In this document: one piece after another, positions 1 to 8,300 of the stretch | Layout: each line of letters starts with the position of its first letter | Position numbering within the stretch: position 1 is the stretch's first letter | Assembly (NCBI GenBank): GCA_944378225.1 | Contig: CALWGE010000013.1 | Location: 1 to 53,993 of the forward strand | From: an uncultured Merdimonas sp. | Lineage (GTDB): Bacteria; Bacillota; Clostridia; Lachnospirales; Lachnospiraceae | DNA length: 53,993 nucleotides | Direction of reading: 5' to 3' | The notes under the pieces: generated by a model | The model's input: the letters and a program-made list of their open reading frames with translations, nothing else | Told to the model about the DNA's origin: nothing | Databases searched by the model: none | Position numbers and translations under genes: made by a program

Positions 1-67
1 AGACGGGACTCGAACCCGCGGTCTCGACCTTGGCAAGGTCGCGCGTTACCAACTACGCCACTATCGC
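1..67 (-). tRNA. tRNA-Gly (anticodon GCC), 3' end cut by the window edge
   Basis: Read on the minus strand, the segment folds as a tRNA. The 5' acceptor strand GCGATAG lies at 61-67. A D-arm, a five-pair anticodon stem CGACC/GGTCG closing the loop TTGCCAA (anticodon GCC) and a T-arm containing TTCGAGT follow. Only the first two bases of the 3' acceptor strand are inside the window, so the discriminator base and CCA are not visible. A strong sigma-A-type promoter lies directly upstream. Confidence 0.93.
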
Positions 68-116
68 ATATTCTGTTGTTTTTCTGTGTTGCTGTTGTGT
101 ATCAGCGACATGTTGT

Positions 117-145
117 ATATTACACGAAAAGGAATGGAATGTCAA
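117..145 (-). promoter_or_regulatory. Promoter of tRNA-Gly
   Basis: On the minus strand TTGACA (140-145) is followed after exactly 17 bases by TAATAT (117-122). This is near-consensus for the housekeeping sigma factor and points at the tRNA gene about 50 bases downstream. Confidence 0.85.
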
Positions 146-192
146 CACTTTTTTTAAAAAAATTTAAAAAATTTTTCACAGACTTTTTCATC

Positions 193-221
193 TTGTAAAA
201 AGGGGTGGAATTTCCTATAAT
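193..221 (+). promoter_or_regulatory. Promoter of thyA-folA
   Basis: TTGTAA (193-198), 17 bases, TATAAT (216-221). It lies about 75 bases upstream of the thyA start and is the only good plus-strand match in the gap. It probably drives thyA and folA together. Confidence 0.75.
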
Positions 222-298
222 GAGAAGAAACTGAGAGCAGGGCAGCTTCTCATGACGGGAAGGGGCAAGGATGGAGAGGAAAGGGAGGCAAAAAGAGC

Positions 299-1147
299 AT
301 GAGTTACGCGGATCAGGTTTTTATCAATATGTGCAGAGATATTATTGAGAATGGTACGAGTACAGAGGGGGAAAAGGTTCGTCCAAAATGGCCGGACGGG
401 AGCTTTGCCTATACGATTAAGCGTTTCGGAGTAGTAAACCGGTATGATATTTCGAAGGAATTCCCGGCGCTGACTTTGCGCAAAACCGGATTAAAAAGCT
501 GTATGGACGAAATTTTGTGGATTTATCAGAAAAAATCAAATAATATCCATGATCTGAACAGTCATATCTGGGATGAATGGGCTGATGAGAGCGGGTCCAT
601 CGGTAAGGCCTACGGGTATCAGATTGGAGTTAAGAGTCATTACAAAGAAGGAGACATGGATCAGATGGACAGAGTCCTGTTTGATCTGAAGGAAAATCCC
701 TACAGCCGAAGAATCATGACGAATACTTATGTGTTTGCAGATCTAAGTGAGATGCATCTGTATCCCTGTGCGTACGGAGTGACGTATAATGTGACGAAAC
801 GGCCCGGGGAGGACAGGCTGGTTCTTAACATGGTTCTGAATCAGCGTTCCCAGGATGTGCTGGCGGCAAATAACTGGAATGTGTGTCAGTATGCAATTCT
901 TCTGATGATGGTGGCACAGGTCAGCGGCATGGTACCCGGAGAACTGGTGCATGTGATCGCGGATGCCCACATCTATGACCGGCATGTGGATATTGTGAAT
1001 GAACTGATTTCACGTCCGGCTTATCCGGCGCCGAAGGTGTCTCTGAATCCGGATATAACTGATTTTTATGCGTTTACCACACAGGATCTGATCGTGGAAG
1101 ATTATGTGACAGGTCCGCAGATTAAAGATATCCCCATAGCAGTGTAA
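299..1147 (+). CDS. thyA: Thymidylate synthase (ThyA family, divergent clostridial form)
   Basis: The enzyme converts dUMP to dTMP with methylene-tetrahydrofolate as carbon donor and reductant, in the cytosol. The 282-residue protein shows the family landmarks: catalytic Cys157 in LYPCAYG, the phosphate-binding QRS at 182-184 and a C-terminal IPIAV like the usual conserved Val end. The canonical Pro-Cys-His of the active site reads Pro-Cys-Ala here, and the region after QRS also departs from the classical pattern. This suggests the divergent subgroup seen in anaerobic Firmicutes. The ATG follows a GGGAGG site. folA starts 38 bases downstream, so the dihydrofolate made by ThyA is recycled by its operon partner. 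The family assignment is secure; the subgroup is an inference. Confidence 0.93.
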   Translation: MSYADQVFINMCRDIIENGTSTEGEKVRPKWPDGSFAYTIKRFGVVNRYDISKEFPALTLRKTGLKSCMDEILWIYQKKSNNIHDLNSHIWDEWADESGSIGKAYGYQIGVKSHYKEGDMDQMDRVLFDLKENPYSRRIMTNTYVFADLSEMHLYPCAYGVTYNVTKRPGEDRLVLNMVLNQRSQDVLAANNWNVCQYAILLMMVAQVSGMVPGELVHVIADAHIYDRHVDIVNELISRPAYPAPKVSLNPDITDFYAFTTQDLIVEDYVTGPQIKDIPIAV

Positions 1148-1185
1148 GCAGAGGGGAAAAAGCTTGGGAAAGGTGGAAAAGAAAG

Positions 1186-1683
1186 ATGAATCTGATTGTT
1201 AATGTGGATAAAAACTGGGCGATTGGCTATAAAGGCAAGCTGCTGGTGAGCATTCCGGAAGATATGAAATTCTTTCGGTCTGAGACCATGGGAAAAGTAG
1301 TTGTTCTGGGAAGAAAAACTCTGGATACATTTCCGGGCGGTCTGCCTCTGAAAAACAGAACAAATATTATCCTGACACGTAATCCGGAATTTACGGCAAA
1401 GGATGCTGTAATCTGCCATTCCGTGGAAGAAACGCTGGAAGTTCTGAAGCAGTATCCTTCAGAAGATATCTATATTATTGGAGGAGATGCCATTTACAGG
1501 GAATTTCTTCCCTATTGCGATGTGGCTCATGTGACACGCATGGATCACGCTTATGAGGCAGATGCCTGGTTCCCGAATCTGGAGAATGATCCGGAGTGGG
1601 AACTGACAGGTCAGAGCGAGGAAAAGACATATTTTGATCTGGAGTTTACATTCTGCCGTTACGAACGGAAAAATAAGAAATAA
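1186..1683 (+). CDS. folA: Dihydrofolate reductase
   Basis: The enzyme reduces dihydrofolate to tetrahydrofolate with NADPH. The 165-residue protein has the usual DHFR length. It carries the N-terminal strand with WAIG, the substrate-binding PEDMKFF acidic helix, the GRKT cofactor loop, and the IIGG and FPN segments near the end. The start is supported by AGGTGG at 1171-1176, nine bases ahead of the ATG. The gene is co-directional with thyA, 38 bases behind it, an arrangement common in bacteria because the ThyA reaction generates dihydrofolate. No convincing terminator follows. A small CAGCC/GGCTG hairpin sits just after the stop but lacks a T-run. Confidence 0.96.
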   Translation: MNLIVNVDKNWAIGYKGKLLVSIPEDMKFFRSETMGKVVVLGRKTLDTFPGGLPLKNRTNIILTRNPEFTAKDAVICHSVEETLEVLKQYPSEDIYIIGGDAIYREFLPYCDVAHVTRMDHAYEADAWFPNLENDPEWELTGQSEEKTYFDLEFTFCRYERKNKK

Positions 1684-1743
1684 GAGATCAGCCGGACGGC
1701 TGAAAATTCGTTCGTGATTGGCATGGAAAGCCCTGATTTCTGA

Positions 1744-1772
1744 TTGCGCAATGAAAAAAAGTGATCTATAAT
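1744..1772 (+). promoter_or_regulatory. Promoter of ilvE
   Basis: TTGCGC (1744-1749), 17 bases, TATAAT (1767-1772). The predicted transcript begins near 1780 and has a roughly 65-base leader. No T-box or leader peptide is visible in that leader. Confidence 0.7.
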
Positions 1773-1846
1773 GTAAAAAATGTTCCGCCCCCATCGCAGG
1801 GCCAGTGGACGCTGCGGCAGGACGGCTGATTAGGAGGAGACTGGTT

Positions 1847-2872
1847 ATGGAAAAGAAAAATATTGACTGGGGAAATCTTAGCTTTGGCTACATTGCCACA
1901 GACAAGAGGTATGTATCCAACTACAAGAACGGAGCATGGGATGATGGTGTTCTGACGGATGATGCCAATGTGGTGATCAATGAGTGCGCCGGTGTGCTTC
2001 AGTATGCCCAGACTGTTTTTGAAGGTCTGAAGGCTTATACGACGGAAGACGGACATATTGTAACCTTCCGTCCTGATCTGAACGCAGAGCGTCTGGAGCA
2101 GTCAGCGATGCGTCTGGAGATGCCTGTATTTCCGAAAGAGCGTTTTATTGATGCTGTAACGCAGGTAGTAAAGGCAAATGCTGCGTATGTTCCTCCTTAC
2201 GGAACGGGGGCAACTCTTTATCTGCGTCCTTATATGTTCGGAAGTAATCCTGTAATTGGCGTGAAGCCGGCAGATGAATATCAGTTCCGTGTATTCTGTA
2301 CACCGGTAGGTCCTTACTTCAAGGGCGGTGTAAAGCCGATTACCATTTGTGTATCAGACTTTGACCGCGCGGCACCTCACGGAACAGGTCATATTAAGGC
2401 AGGCCTGAACTATGCCATGAGCCTGCATGCCATTATGGAAGCTCACCGGAACGGATTTGATGAAAATATGTATCTGGATGCGGCTACCAGAACGAAGGTA
2501 GAGGAGACAGGAGGAGCAAACTTCCTCTTTGTGACGAAGGATCATAAGGTTGTTACACCTAAATCCGACAGCATTCTTCCGTCCATTACCCGTCGTTCTC
2601 TTGTTTATGTGGCAAAAGAATATCTGGGACTGGAAGTGGAGGAAAGAGAAGTCTTCTTCGATGAGATAAAGGATTTTGCAGAGTGTGGTCTGTGCGGAAC
2701 GGCTGCAGTTATCTCACCGGTAGGACGGATTGTGGATCATGGAAAAGAAATCTGTATGCCCAGCGGTATGGAGGAGATGGGACCGGTTACCCGGAAGCTG
2801 TACGAGACTCTGACCGGTATCCAGATGGGACGGATTGAAGCTCCGGAAGGATGGATTCACGTAGTAGAGTAG
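1847..2872 (+). CDS. ilvE: Branched-chain amino acid aminotransferase
   Basis: This PLP enzyme interconverts leucine, isoleucine and valine with their 2-oxo acids, using glutamate/2-oxoglutarate. The chosen ATG gives 341 residues and sits nine bases after AGGAGG (1832-1837). An in-frame GTG at 1805 would add 14 residues but would leave that site inside the gene. The PLP lysine is Lys184 in HIKAGLNYA. EETGGANFLF and the LCGTAA phosphate-cup region are also present. Length and motifs fit the larger group-II BCAT family (eukaryote-like), not the 300-residue E. coli type. It appears to be a single-gene unit with its own promoter and a hairpin downstream. Confidence 0.95.
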   Translation: MEKKNIDWGNLSFGYIATDKRYVSNYKNGAWDDGVLTDDANVVINECAGVLQYAQTVFEGLKAYTTEDGHIVTFRPDLNAERLEQSAMRLEMPVFPKERFIDAVTQVVKANAAYVPPYGTGATLYLRPYMFGSNPVIGVKPADEYQFRVFCTPVGPYFKGGVKPITICVSDFDRAAPHGTGHIKAGLNYAMSLHAIMEAHRNGFDENMYLDAATRTKVEETGGANFLFVTKDHKVVTPKSDSILPSITRRSLVYVAKEYLGLEVEEREVFFDEIKDFAECGLCGTAAVISPVGRIVDHGKEICMPSGMEEMGPVTRKLYETLTGIQMGRIEAPEGWIHVVE

Positions 2873-2932
2873 TTCTGGAAATGGTTTTATTCACTGTCCA
2901 GGAGGGAAATCTGGCGGAATGCGAAAGAGAGG

Positions 2933-2978
2933 GGGCTGTGTCCGCGGCAGGAAAGCCGGGACGCGGCCCTTTCCTTCC
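2933..2978 (+). terminator. Probable terminator after ilvE
   Basis: An 11-bp stem (2933-2943 with 2959-2969, three G-T pairs) is followed by the pyrimidine-rich TTTCCTTCC. The T-run is interrupted, so efficiency is uncertain. Confidence 0.45.
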
Positions 2979-2997
2979 TGATATCTGCCTTCGGCTC

Positions 2998-3026
2998 TTG
3001 CGGGCAGAAAGAGAAACACGTATAAT
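2998..3026 (+). promoter_or_regulatory. Promoter of the ftsW-ispG-polC-aroK operon
   Basis: TTGCGG (2998-3003), 17 bases, TATAAT (3021-3026). The FtsW-like gene starts 40 bases further on, after CGGAGGA. Confidence 0.65.
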
Positions 3027-3065
3027 AAAAACGAAACGGATTGGACGGATTTTCGGAGGAACAGC

Positions 3066-4268
3066 ATGGCAAACAGAGGAAGGAAAAGGAGAGTACTCTC
3101 CTATCTGCTCAGTTATGATACCAACCTGATTGTAGCGGTCATTTTTCTGATCGTGTTCGGCCTGATTATGCTGTACAGCGCCAGCTATTACACGGCCAGT
3201 ATGCGTCAGTCATTTAATTATGATTCAGCATATTTTTTGAAAAGCCAGCTTAAATACAGTATATTTGGCCTGATACTGATGCTGATTACAGCAAACATCA
3301 ATTACCGGACCTGGAGATACTTTGCAGTCATAGGCCTTATTGGTTCTGCAGTTCTGATTCTGCTTCTGCTGGTTCCCGGGCTGGGGGTCAATGTAAAAGG
3401 AGCAACGCGGTGGCTTCGGATTCCCGGGCTGGGACAGTTTCAGGTGGCGGAACCTGTAAAGGTAGCCATGATTATTTTTTCGGCAGCTCTGATCAGCAAA
3501 TATGCGTCGGCACTCAAAGATCTGAAAACTTTTATGAAGGTATTGCTTCCCACGGCAGTGATTTCCGTGATGATTCTGAAGATAAGTGAAAATATGAGTA
3601 CGGCGGTCATTGTATTCGGAATCAGTTTTCTGATGGCTTTTATGGTGTATCCCAAATACTATCCTTTTGTAATTATGGGAGCCATTGGGGCGATTTTTGT
3701 GGGAGTGGTCATTTATTACTCTCTGAATCATGCAGATGCTGATTCTGCTTTCCGTATCGGAAGAATTCAGGCCTGGCTGGAGCCGTATTCAGAAGAATAT
3801 GCGGACAAGTCTTACCAGCCGTTACAGGCTCTGTATGCCATCGGATCCGGAGGCCTGTTCGGAAAAGGGCTGGGGAACAGCATTCAGAAGCTGGGCGGTA
3901 TCCCGGAGCCCTATAATGATATGATTTTTGCCGTAGTCTGCGAGGAACTGGGAGTTTTCGGCGCAGGCATTGTGATACTGATGTTTATGTATCTGCTTTA
4001 CCGTCTGTACAGTGTGGCCCAGCAGGCTGAGGATCTGTTCGGAAGGCTGCTTGCTATCGGAGTCTTTTCCCATGTGGCGCTGCAGGTTATTCTGAATCTG
4101 ATGGTAGTGACAAGTATGATACCCACAACGGGTGTAACCCTTCCGTTTTTCAGCTCAGGAGGAACAGCAACCGTTTTTCTTCTGATAGAGATCGGTATGG
4201 TATTAAATGTGGAAAAAGTAAGCCGCTTTCAGAAAGAGCGGGAACAGAGGGAGGCAAGACTGGCATGA
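3066..4268 (+). CDS. ftsW: SEDS-family peptidoglycan glycosyltransferase, FtsW-like
   Basis: This polytopic membrane protein polymerises lipid II into glycan strands. The 400 residues contain about ten hydrophobic segments. They also carry the SEDS signatures: LIMLYSAS near the N-terminus, the large extracellular loop with GLGNSIQKLGGIPEPYND, then FAVVCEELG, and a C-terminal LPFFSSGGT resembling the family PFISYGG motif. FtsW, RodA and SpoVE cannot be told apart with certainty by eye. The MLYSAS opening and the length favour FtsW/SpoVE over RodA. The stop codon overlaps the ispG start by four bases (ATGA), indicating translational coupling. The grouping with isoprenoid synthesis makes sense because lipid II is carried on an isoprenoid. 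Confidence 0.85.
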   Translation: MANRGRKRRVLSYLLSYDTNLIVAVIFLIVFGLIMLYSASYYTASMRQSFNYDSAYFLKSQLKYSIFGLILMLITANINYRTWRYFAVIGLIGSAVLILLLLVPGLGVNVKGATRWLRIPGLGQFQVAEPVKVAMIIFSAALISKYASALKDLKTFMKVLLPTAVISVMILKISENMSTAVIVFGISFLMAFMVYPKYYPFVIMGAIGAIFVGVVIYYSLNHADADSAFRIGRIQAWLEPYSEEYADKSYQPLQALYAIGSGGLFGKGLGNSIQKLGGIPEPYNDMIFAVVCEELGVFGAGIVILMFMYLLYRLYSVAQQAEDLFGRLLAIGVFSHVALQVILNLMVVTSMIPTTGVTLPFFSSGGTATVFLLIEIGMVLNVEKVSRFQKEREQREARLA

Positions 4269-5320
4269 GAGAACACACAAAAGAAATCCGGATTGGAGAC
4301 AGAGTAATAGGCGGTGGAAATCCGGTACTGATTCAGTCCATGACGAATACAAAGACAGAGGACGTGCAGTCCACAGTGGCTCAGATTCAGGCTCTGACAG
4401 CGGCAGGCTGCGATATTATCCGCTGCGCTGTACCGACTATGGAGGCGGCGGAGGCACTTTCAGAGATAAAAAAGCAGATTACAATCCCTCTGGTGGCAGA
4501 TATTCATTTTGACTATCGGCTGGCGATCGCGGCCATGGAACACGGGGCAGATAAAATCCGCATTAATCCGGGCAATATCGGCAGCCGTGAACGGGTGCAG
4601 GCTGTGGTAGATGTGGCAAAAGAGAGAAAAATTCCCATTCGTGTAGGAGTAAACAGCGGTTCTCTGGAAAAGGAACTTGTGGAAAAGTATCACGGTGTGA
4701 CGGCTGAGGGAATTGTGGAAAGCGCTCTGGACAAAGTACATCTGATAGAGGATATGGGATATGATCAGCTGGTGATCAGCATTAAATCTTCCGATGTGAT
4801 GATGTGCGCCAGAGCCCATGAGCTGATTGCGGACAGAACGGATTATCCTCTCCATGTGGGAATTACAGAGGCAGGAACTCTGTATTCCGGAAATATCAAG
4901 TCGGCTGTAGGTCTGGGAATCATTCTTTACCAGGGAATCGGTGATACAATACGTGTTTCCCTGACAGGAGATCCACTGGAGGAAGTCCGGTCTGCAAAGC
5001 GGATTCTTAAGACCCTGGGACTTCGGAAAGGCGGCATTGAAGTGGTTTCCTGTCCTACCTGCGGACGGACGCAGATTGATCTGATAGGTCTTGCCAACCG
5101 GGTAGAGCATATGGTAGAGGATATTCCACTGGATATTAAGGTGGCTGTTATGGGCTGTGTGGTAAACGGACCGGGAGAAGCGAAAGAAGCAGATATTGGA
5201 ATCGCCGGCGGCGTAGGCACAGGGCTTCTGATCAAAAAGGGTGAGATTGTGAAAAAACTTCCGGAAGAAGAACTTCTGGAAGCGCTGCGTTATGAACTGC
5301 TTCACTGGAACGAGGAGTAA
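4265..5320 (+). CDS. ispG: 4-hydroxy-3-methylbut-2-enyl diphosphate synthase
   Basis: IspG performs the penultimate step of the MEP pathway, the reductive opening of methylerythritol cyclodiphosphate, using a [4Fe-4S] cluster. The 351-residue bacterial form has the N-terminal TIM-barrel motifs (QSMTNTKT, ADIHFDY, RINPGN). The cluster cysteines lie in SCPTCGRT (around residue 263) and GCVVNGPGE (around 296), and the latter also supplies the cluster-binding glutamate. The start lies inside the ftsW stop, and polC begins five bases after its own stop. The ispG-polC adjacency is common in Firmicutes, where dxr and an rseP-type protease usually precede. Here a SEDS gene takes that place. Confidence 0.97.
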   Translation: MREHTKEIRIGDRVIGGGNPVLIQSMTNTKTEDVQSTVAQIQALTAAGCDIIRCAVPTMEAAEALSEIKKQITIPLVADIHFDYRLAIAAMEHGADKIRINPGNIGSRERVQAVVDVAKERKIPIRVGVNSGSLEKELVEKYHGVTAEGIVESALDKVHLIEDMGYDQLVISIKSSDVMMCARAHELIADRTDYPLHVGITEAGTLYSGNIKSAVGLGIILYQGIGDTIRVSLTGDPLEEVRSAKRILKTLGLRKGGIEVVSCPTCGRTQIDLIGLANRVEHMVEDIPLDIKVAVMGCVVNGPGEAKEADIGIAGGVGTGLLIKKGEIVKKLPEEELLEALRYELLHWNEE

Positions 5321-5325
5321 GTGGT

Positions 5326-8300
5326 ATGACAAGAATGTTCGCGGAGGTATTTCCGCCTCTTCCGATCGAGCAGAGCCTTCAGGATCTGCTTGGGCAGGTG
5401 AGAGTGGAAAAGGTAACCTCTAACCGGGCAAAAAATTTCATAAGAGTATATCTTGTGAGCGGAAAGCTGATCCATAAGGAGCAGCTTTTTCAGCTTGAGA
5501 AGGTATTAAAACGTCAGCTGTTCGGTCATGCGGATGTGGAACTGAAAATTCTGGAGCGCTATGAGCTTTCCGGACAGTATACGCCTGAAAAGCTGCTGGA
5601 ACTGTACAGGGACAGTATTCTCTATGAGCTGAAAGCTTACAGCATTCTGGAATATAATCTGTTCCGCGGAGCAAAAATCTCCTTCCCGGAAGAGCATATT
5701 ATGAAAATGGAACTGCGCAGGACGACGCTGGGAGAAGAGGCAGCTGATGAGCTGATTCGGATTCTCTATAAAATCTTTACAGAACGCTGCGGCATGGAGC
5801 TGCACATTCACACAGAGTTTACAGAGCAGGAAGAAGATAGAAAAAAGCGTTCCGGCCGGGCGGATATAGACAGACAGGCAGCTATGCTTGTGGAAAATAT
5901 GCTTCAGATTAAGCTTGCGCAGGAAACGGGAACAGAAGGTCAGGAAACGGGACAGGCAGGAGAGTCCGGCAGCGCAGCTGGCACAAAGGGGCAGATAAAG
6001 GGAGACGGTTCAAAACAGGGAGGAAGCCAGAAGAAAGAAGCGGCACAGAAGAGCGGCGGAAAGAATATTCATGGAGGCTTTGGCCGGAGCGAGTACGCTT
6101 ACGGCAGGCATCTGAAGAGTTCCAATTCACGCTTTAAAACAGGAAAGAGCAGTAATCCGGATGTACTGTATGGCAGGGATTTTGACGATTCGGAACTGAT
6201 TGATATTGCCCAGCTGGTAAATGAGATGGGAGATGTGACAATTCATGGGCAGATTACGGGCTGGGATGAAAGAGAAATACGCGGCGGCAGAACGATTGTT
6301 ACTCTGACAGTGACAGACTATACGGATACCATTCGGGTCAAGCTGTTTGTCAAGGAAGAGGAAGAACTGAAAAGTCTGCGGGAGAAGGTTACAAAAGGAG
6401 CGTTTGTGCGCATCCGGGGTCTGTCTTCGCAGGATCATTTTGACAATGAACTTACAATCGGATCTGTAACGGGGATAAAGAAAGCATCGGATTTTCGCAC
6501 GCCGCGCATGGATCACAGTGAGATCAAGCGGGTAGAGCTTCACTGCCATACGAAAATGAGCGACATGGACGGTGTGTCTGATGTAAAAGACATCATTAAA
6601 AGGGCAAAATCCTGGGGACATACGGCAATTGCAGTCACTGATCATGGTGTGGTGCAGGCTTATCCGGATGCCAGTCACAGCCTGGATAAAGGCGATTCCT
6701 TTAAAGTCATCTATGGTATGGAAGGATATCTGGTTGATGACATGAAGGATATTGTGGAAGATGCCAGAGGTCAGAGTCTGGATGACGCCTATGTGGTTTT
6801 TGATATTGAAACCACCGGCTTCAGCGCGGAAAATGATCGCATTATTGAAATTGGCGCTGTCCGCGTGGAAAAAGGGGAGATTACAGACAGATTCAGCGTT
6901 TTTGTAAATCCACAGACCCCAATCCCGTTTGAAATTGAAAAACTGACAGGAATCAGTGATGAAATGGTTATGGGAGAGCCTGCAATCGAGGAGATTCTGC
7001 CCCGGTTTCTGAAATTCTGTGAAGGCGCCGTTCTGGTGGCGCATAATGCAGGCTTTGATATGAGCTTTATACGGAAAAACAGTGAGAGACAGGGGCTTCC
7101 CTGCAGTTTTACAGTGGTGGATACAGTGGCCCTGGCCAGAATCCTTCTGCCTCAGCTGAATCGTTACAAGCTGGATACAGTCGCGAAAGCACTGAATGTT
7201 TCTCTGGAAAATCACCACCGGGCTGTGGACGACGCGGGATGTACGGCAGAGATTTTCGTGAAATTTGTACAGATGCTGAAAGAAAGGGATATTTCAGATC
7301 TGAACGGAGTCAATCAGATGAGCGCTCTGGATAAGGAGGCTATCAGGAAGCTGCCCAGTCACCATGTGATTCTTCTTGCAAAGAATGAAATCGGACGGGT
7401 GAATCTTTACCGTATGGTGTCCTGGTCTCATCTGGATTACTATTCCAGAATGCCAAGGATTCCAAAGAGCGTACTGCAGAAGCACAGGGAAGGTCTTATC
7501 ATCGGATCTGCCTGTGAGGCCGGCGAGCTCTATCAGGCCCTGGTGCGTTCTGCTCCGGAGGAGGAAATTGCGAGACTGGTAAATTTTTATGATTACCTGG
7601 AAATTCAGCCGCTGGGGAATAATGAATTCATGCTGCGCGGGGAACGTCCCACCTTTGAGTCAAAAGAGGATCTTATCCGTCTTAACAAAAAAATAGTATC
7701 CCTGGGAGAACAGTTTGGAAAACCTGTGGTGGCAACCTGTGATGTACATTTTCTGAATCCGGAGGATGAGGTTTACCGCCGTATCATAATGGCGGGAAAA
7801 GGATTTAAGGATGCGGATGATCAGGCGCCCCTTTATCTGCGGACCACAGAGGAGATGCTGGCGGAATTCGAATATCTGGGAAGTGAAAAAGCCTGGGAAG
7901 TGGTAGTTGGCAATACAAATAAAATTGCAGATATGATAGAGAAGATTTCTCCGGTTCGCCCGGATAAGTGTCCTCCTGTCATTGAAAATTCAGATCAGAC
8001 ACTGCGTGATATCTGTTATGAAAGGGCACATTCCATTTATGGAGAAAAGCTGCCGGAAGTGGTAACGCAGCGGCTGGAGAAGGAGCTGCATTCCATTATT
8101 TCCAACGGTTTTGCGGTTATGTATATCATTGCCCAGAAACTTGTATGGAAATCCAATGATGATGGCTATCTGGTAGGTTCCAGAGGTTCCGTAGGTTCCT
8201 CTTTTGTGGCGACTATGGCCGGAATTACAGAGGTAAATCCCCTTCCGCCACATTATTACTGTACCGCCTGCCATTACAGCGATTTCGAGTCAGAGGATGT

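Noticed and set aside
1805-1846. N-terminal extension of ilvE from a GTG at 1805
   Set aside because: The AGGAGG at 1832-1837 points to the ATG at 1847, and the added residues are not family-like.
2851-3129. Short frame bridging ilvE and the FtsW-like gene
   Set aside because: It spans the terminator and promoter between the two genes and has no ribosome binding site or similarity.
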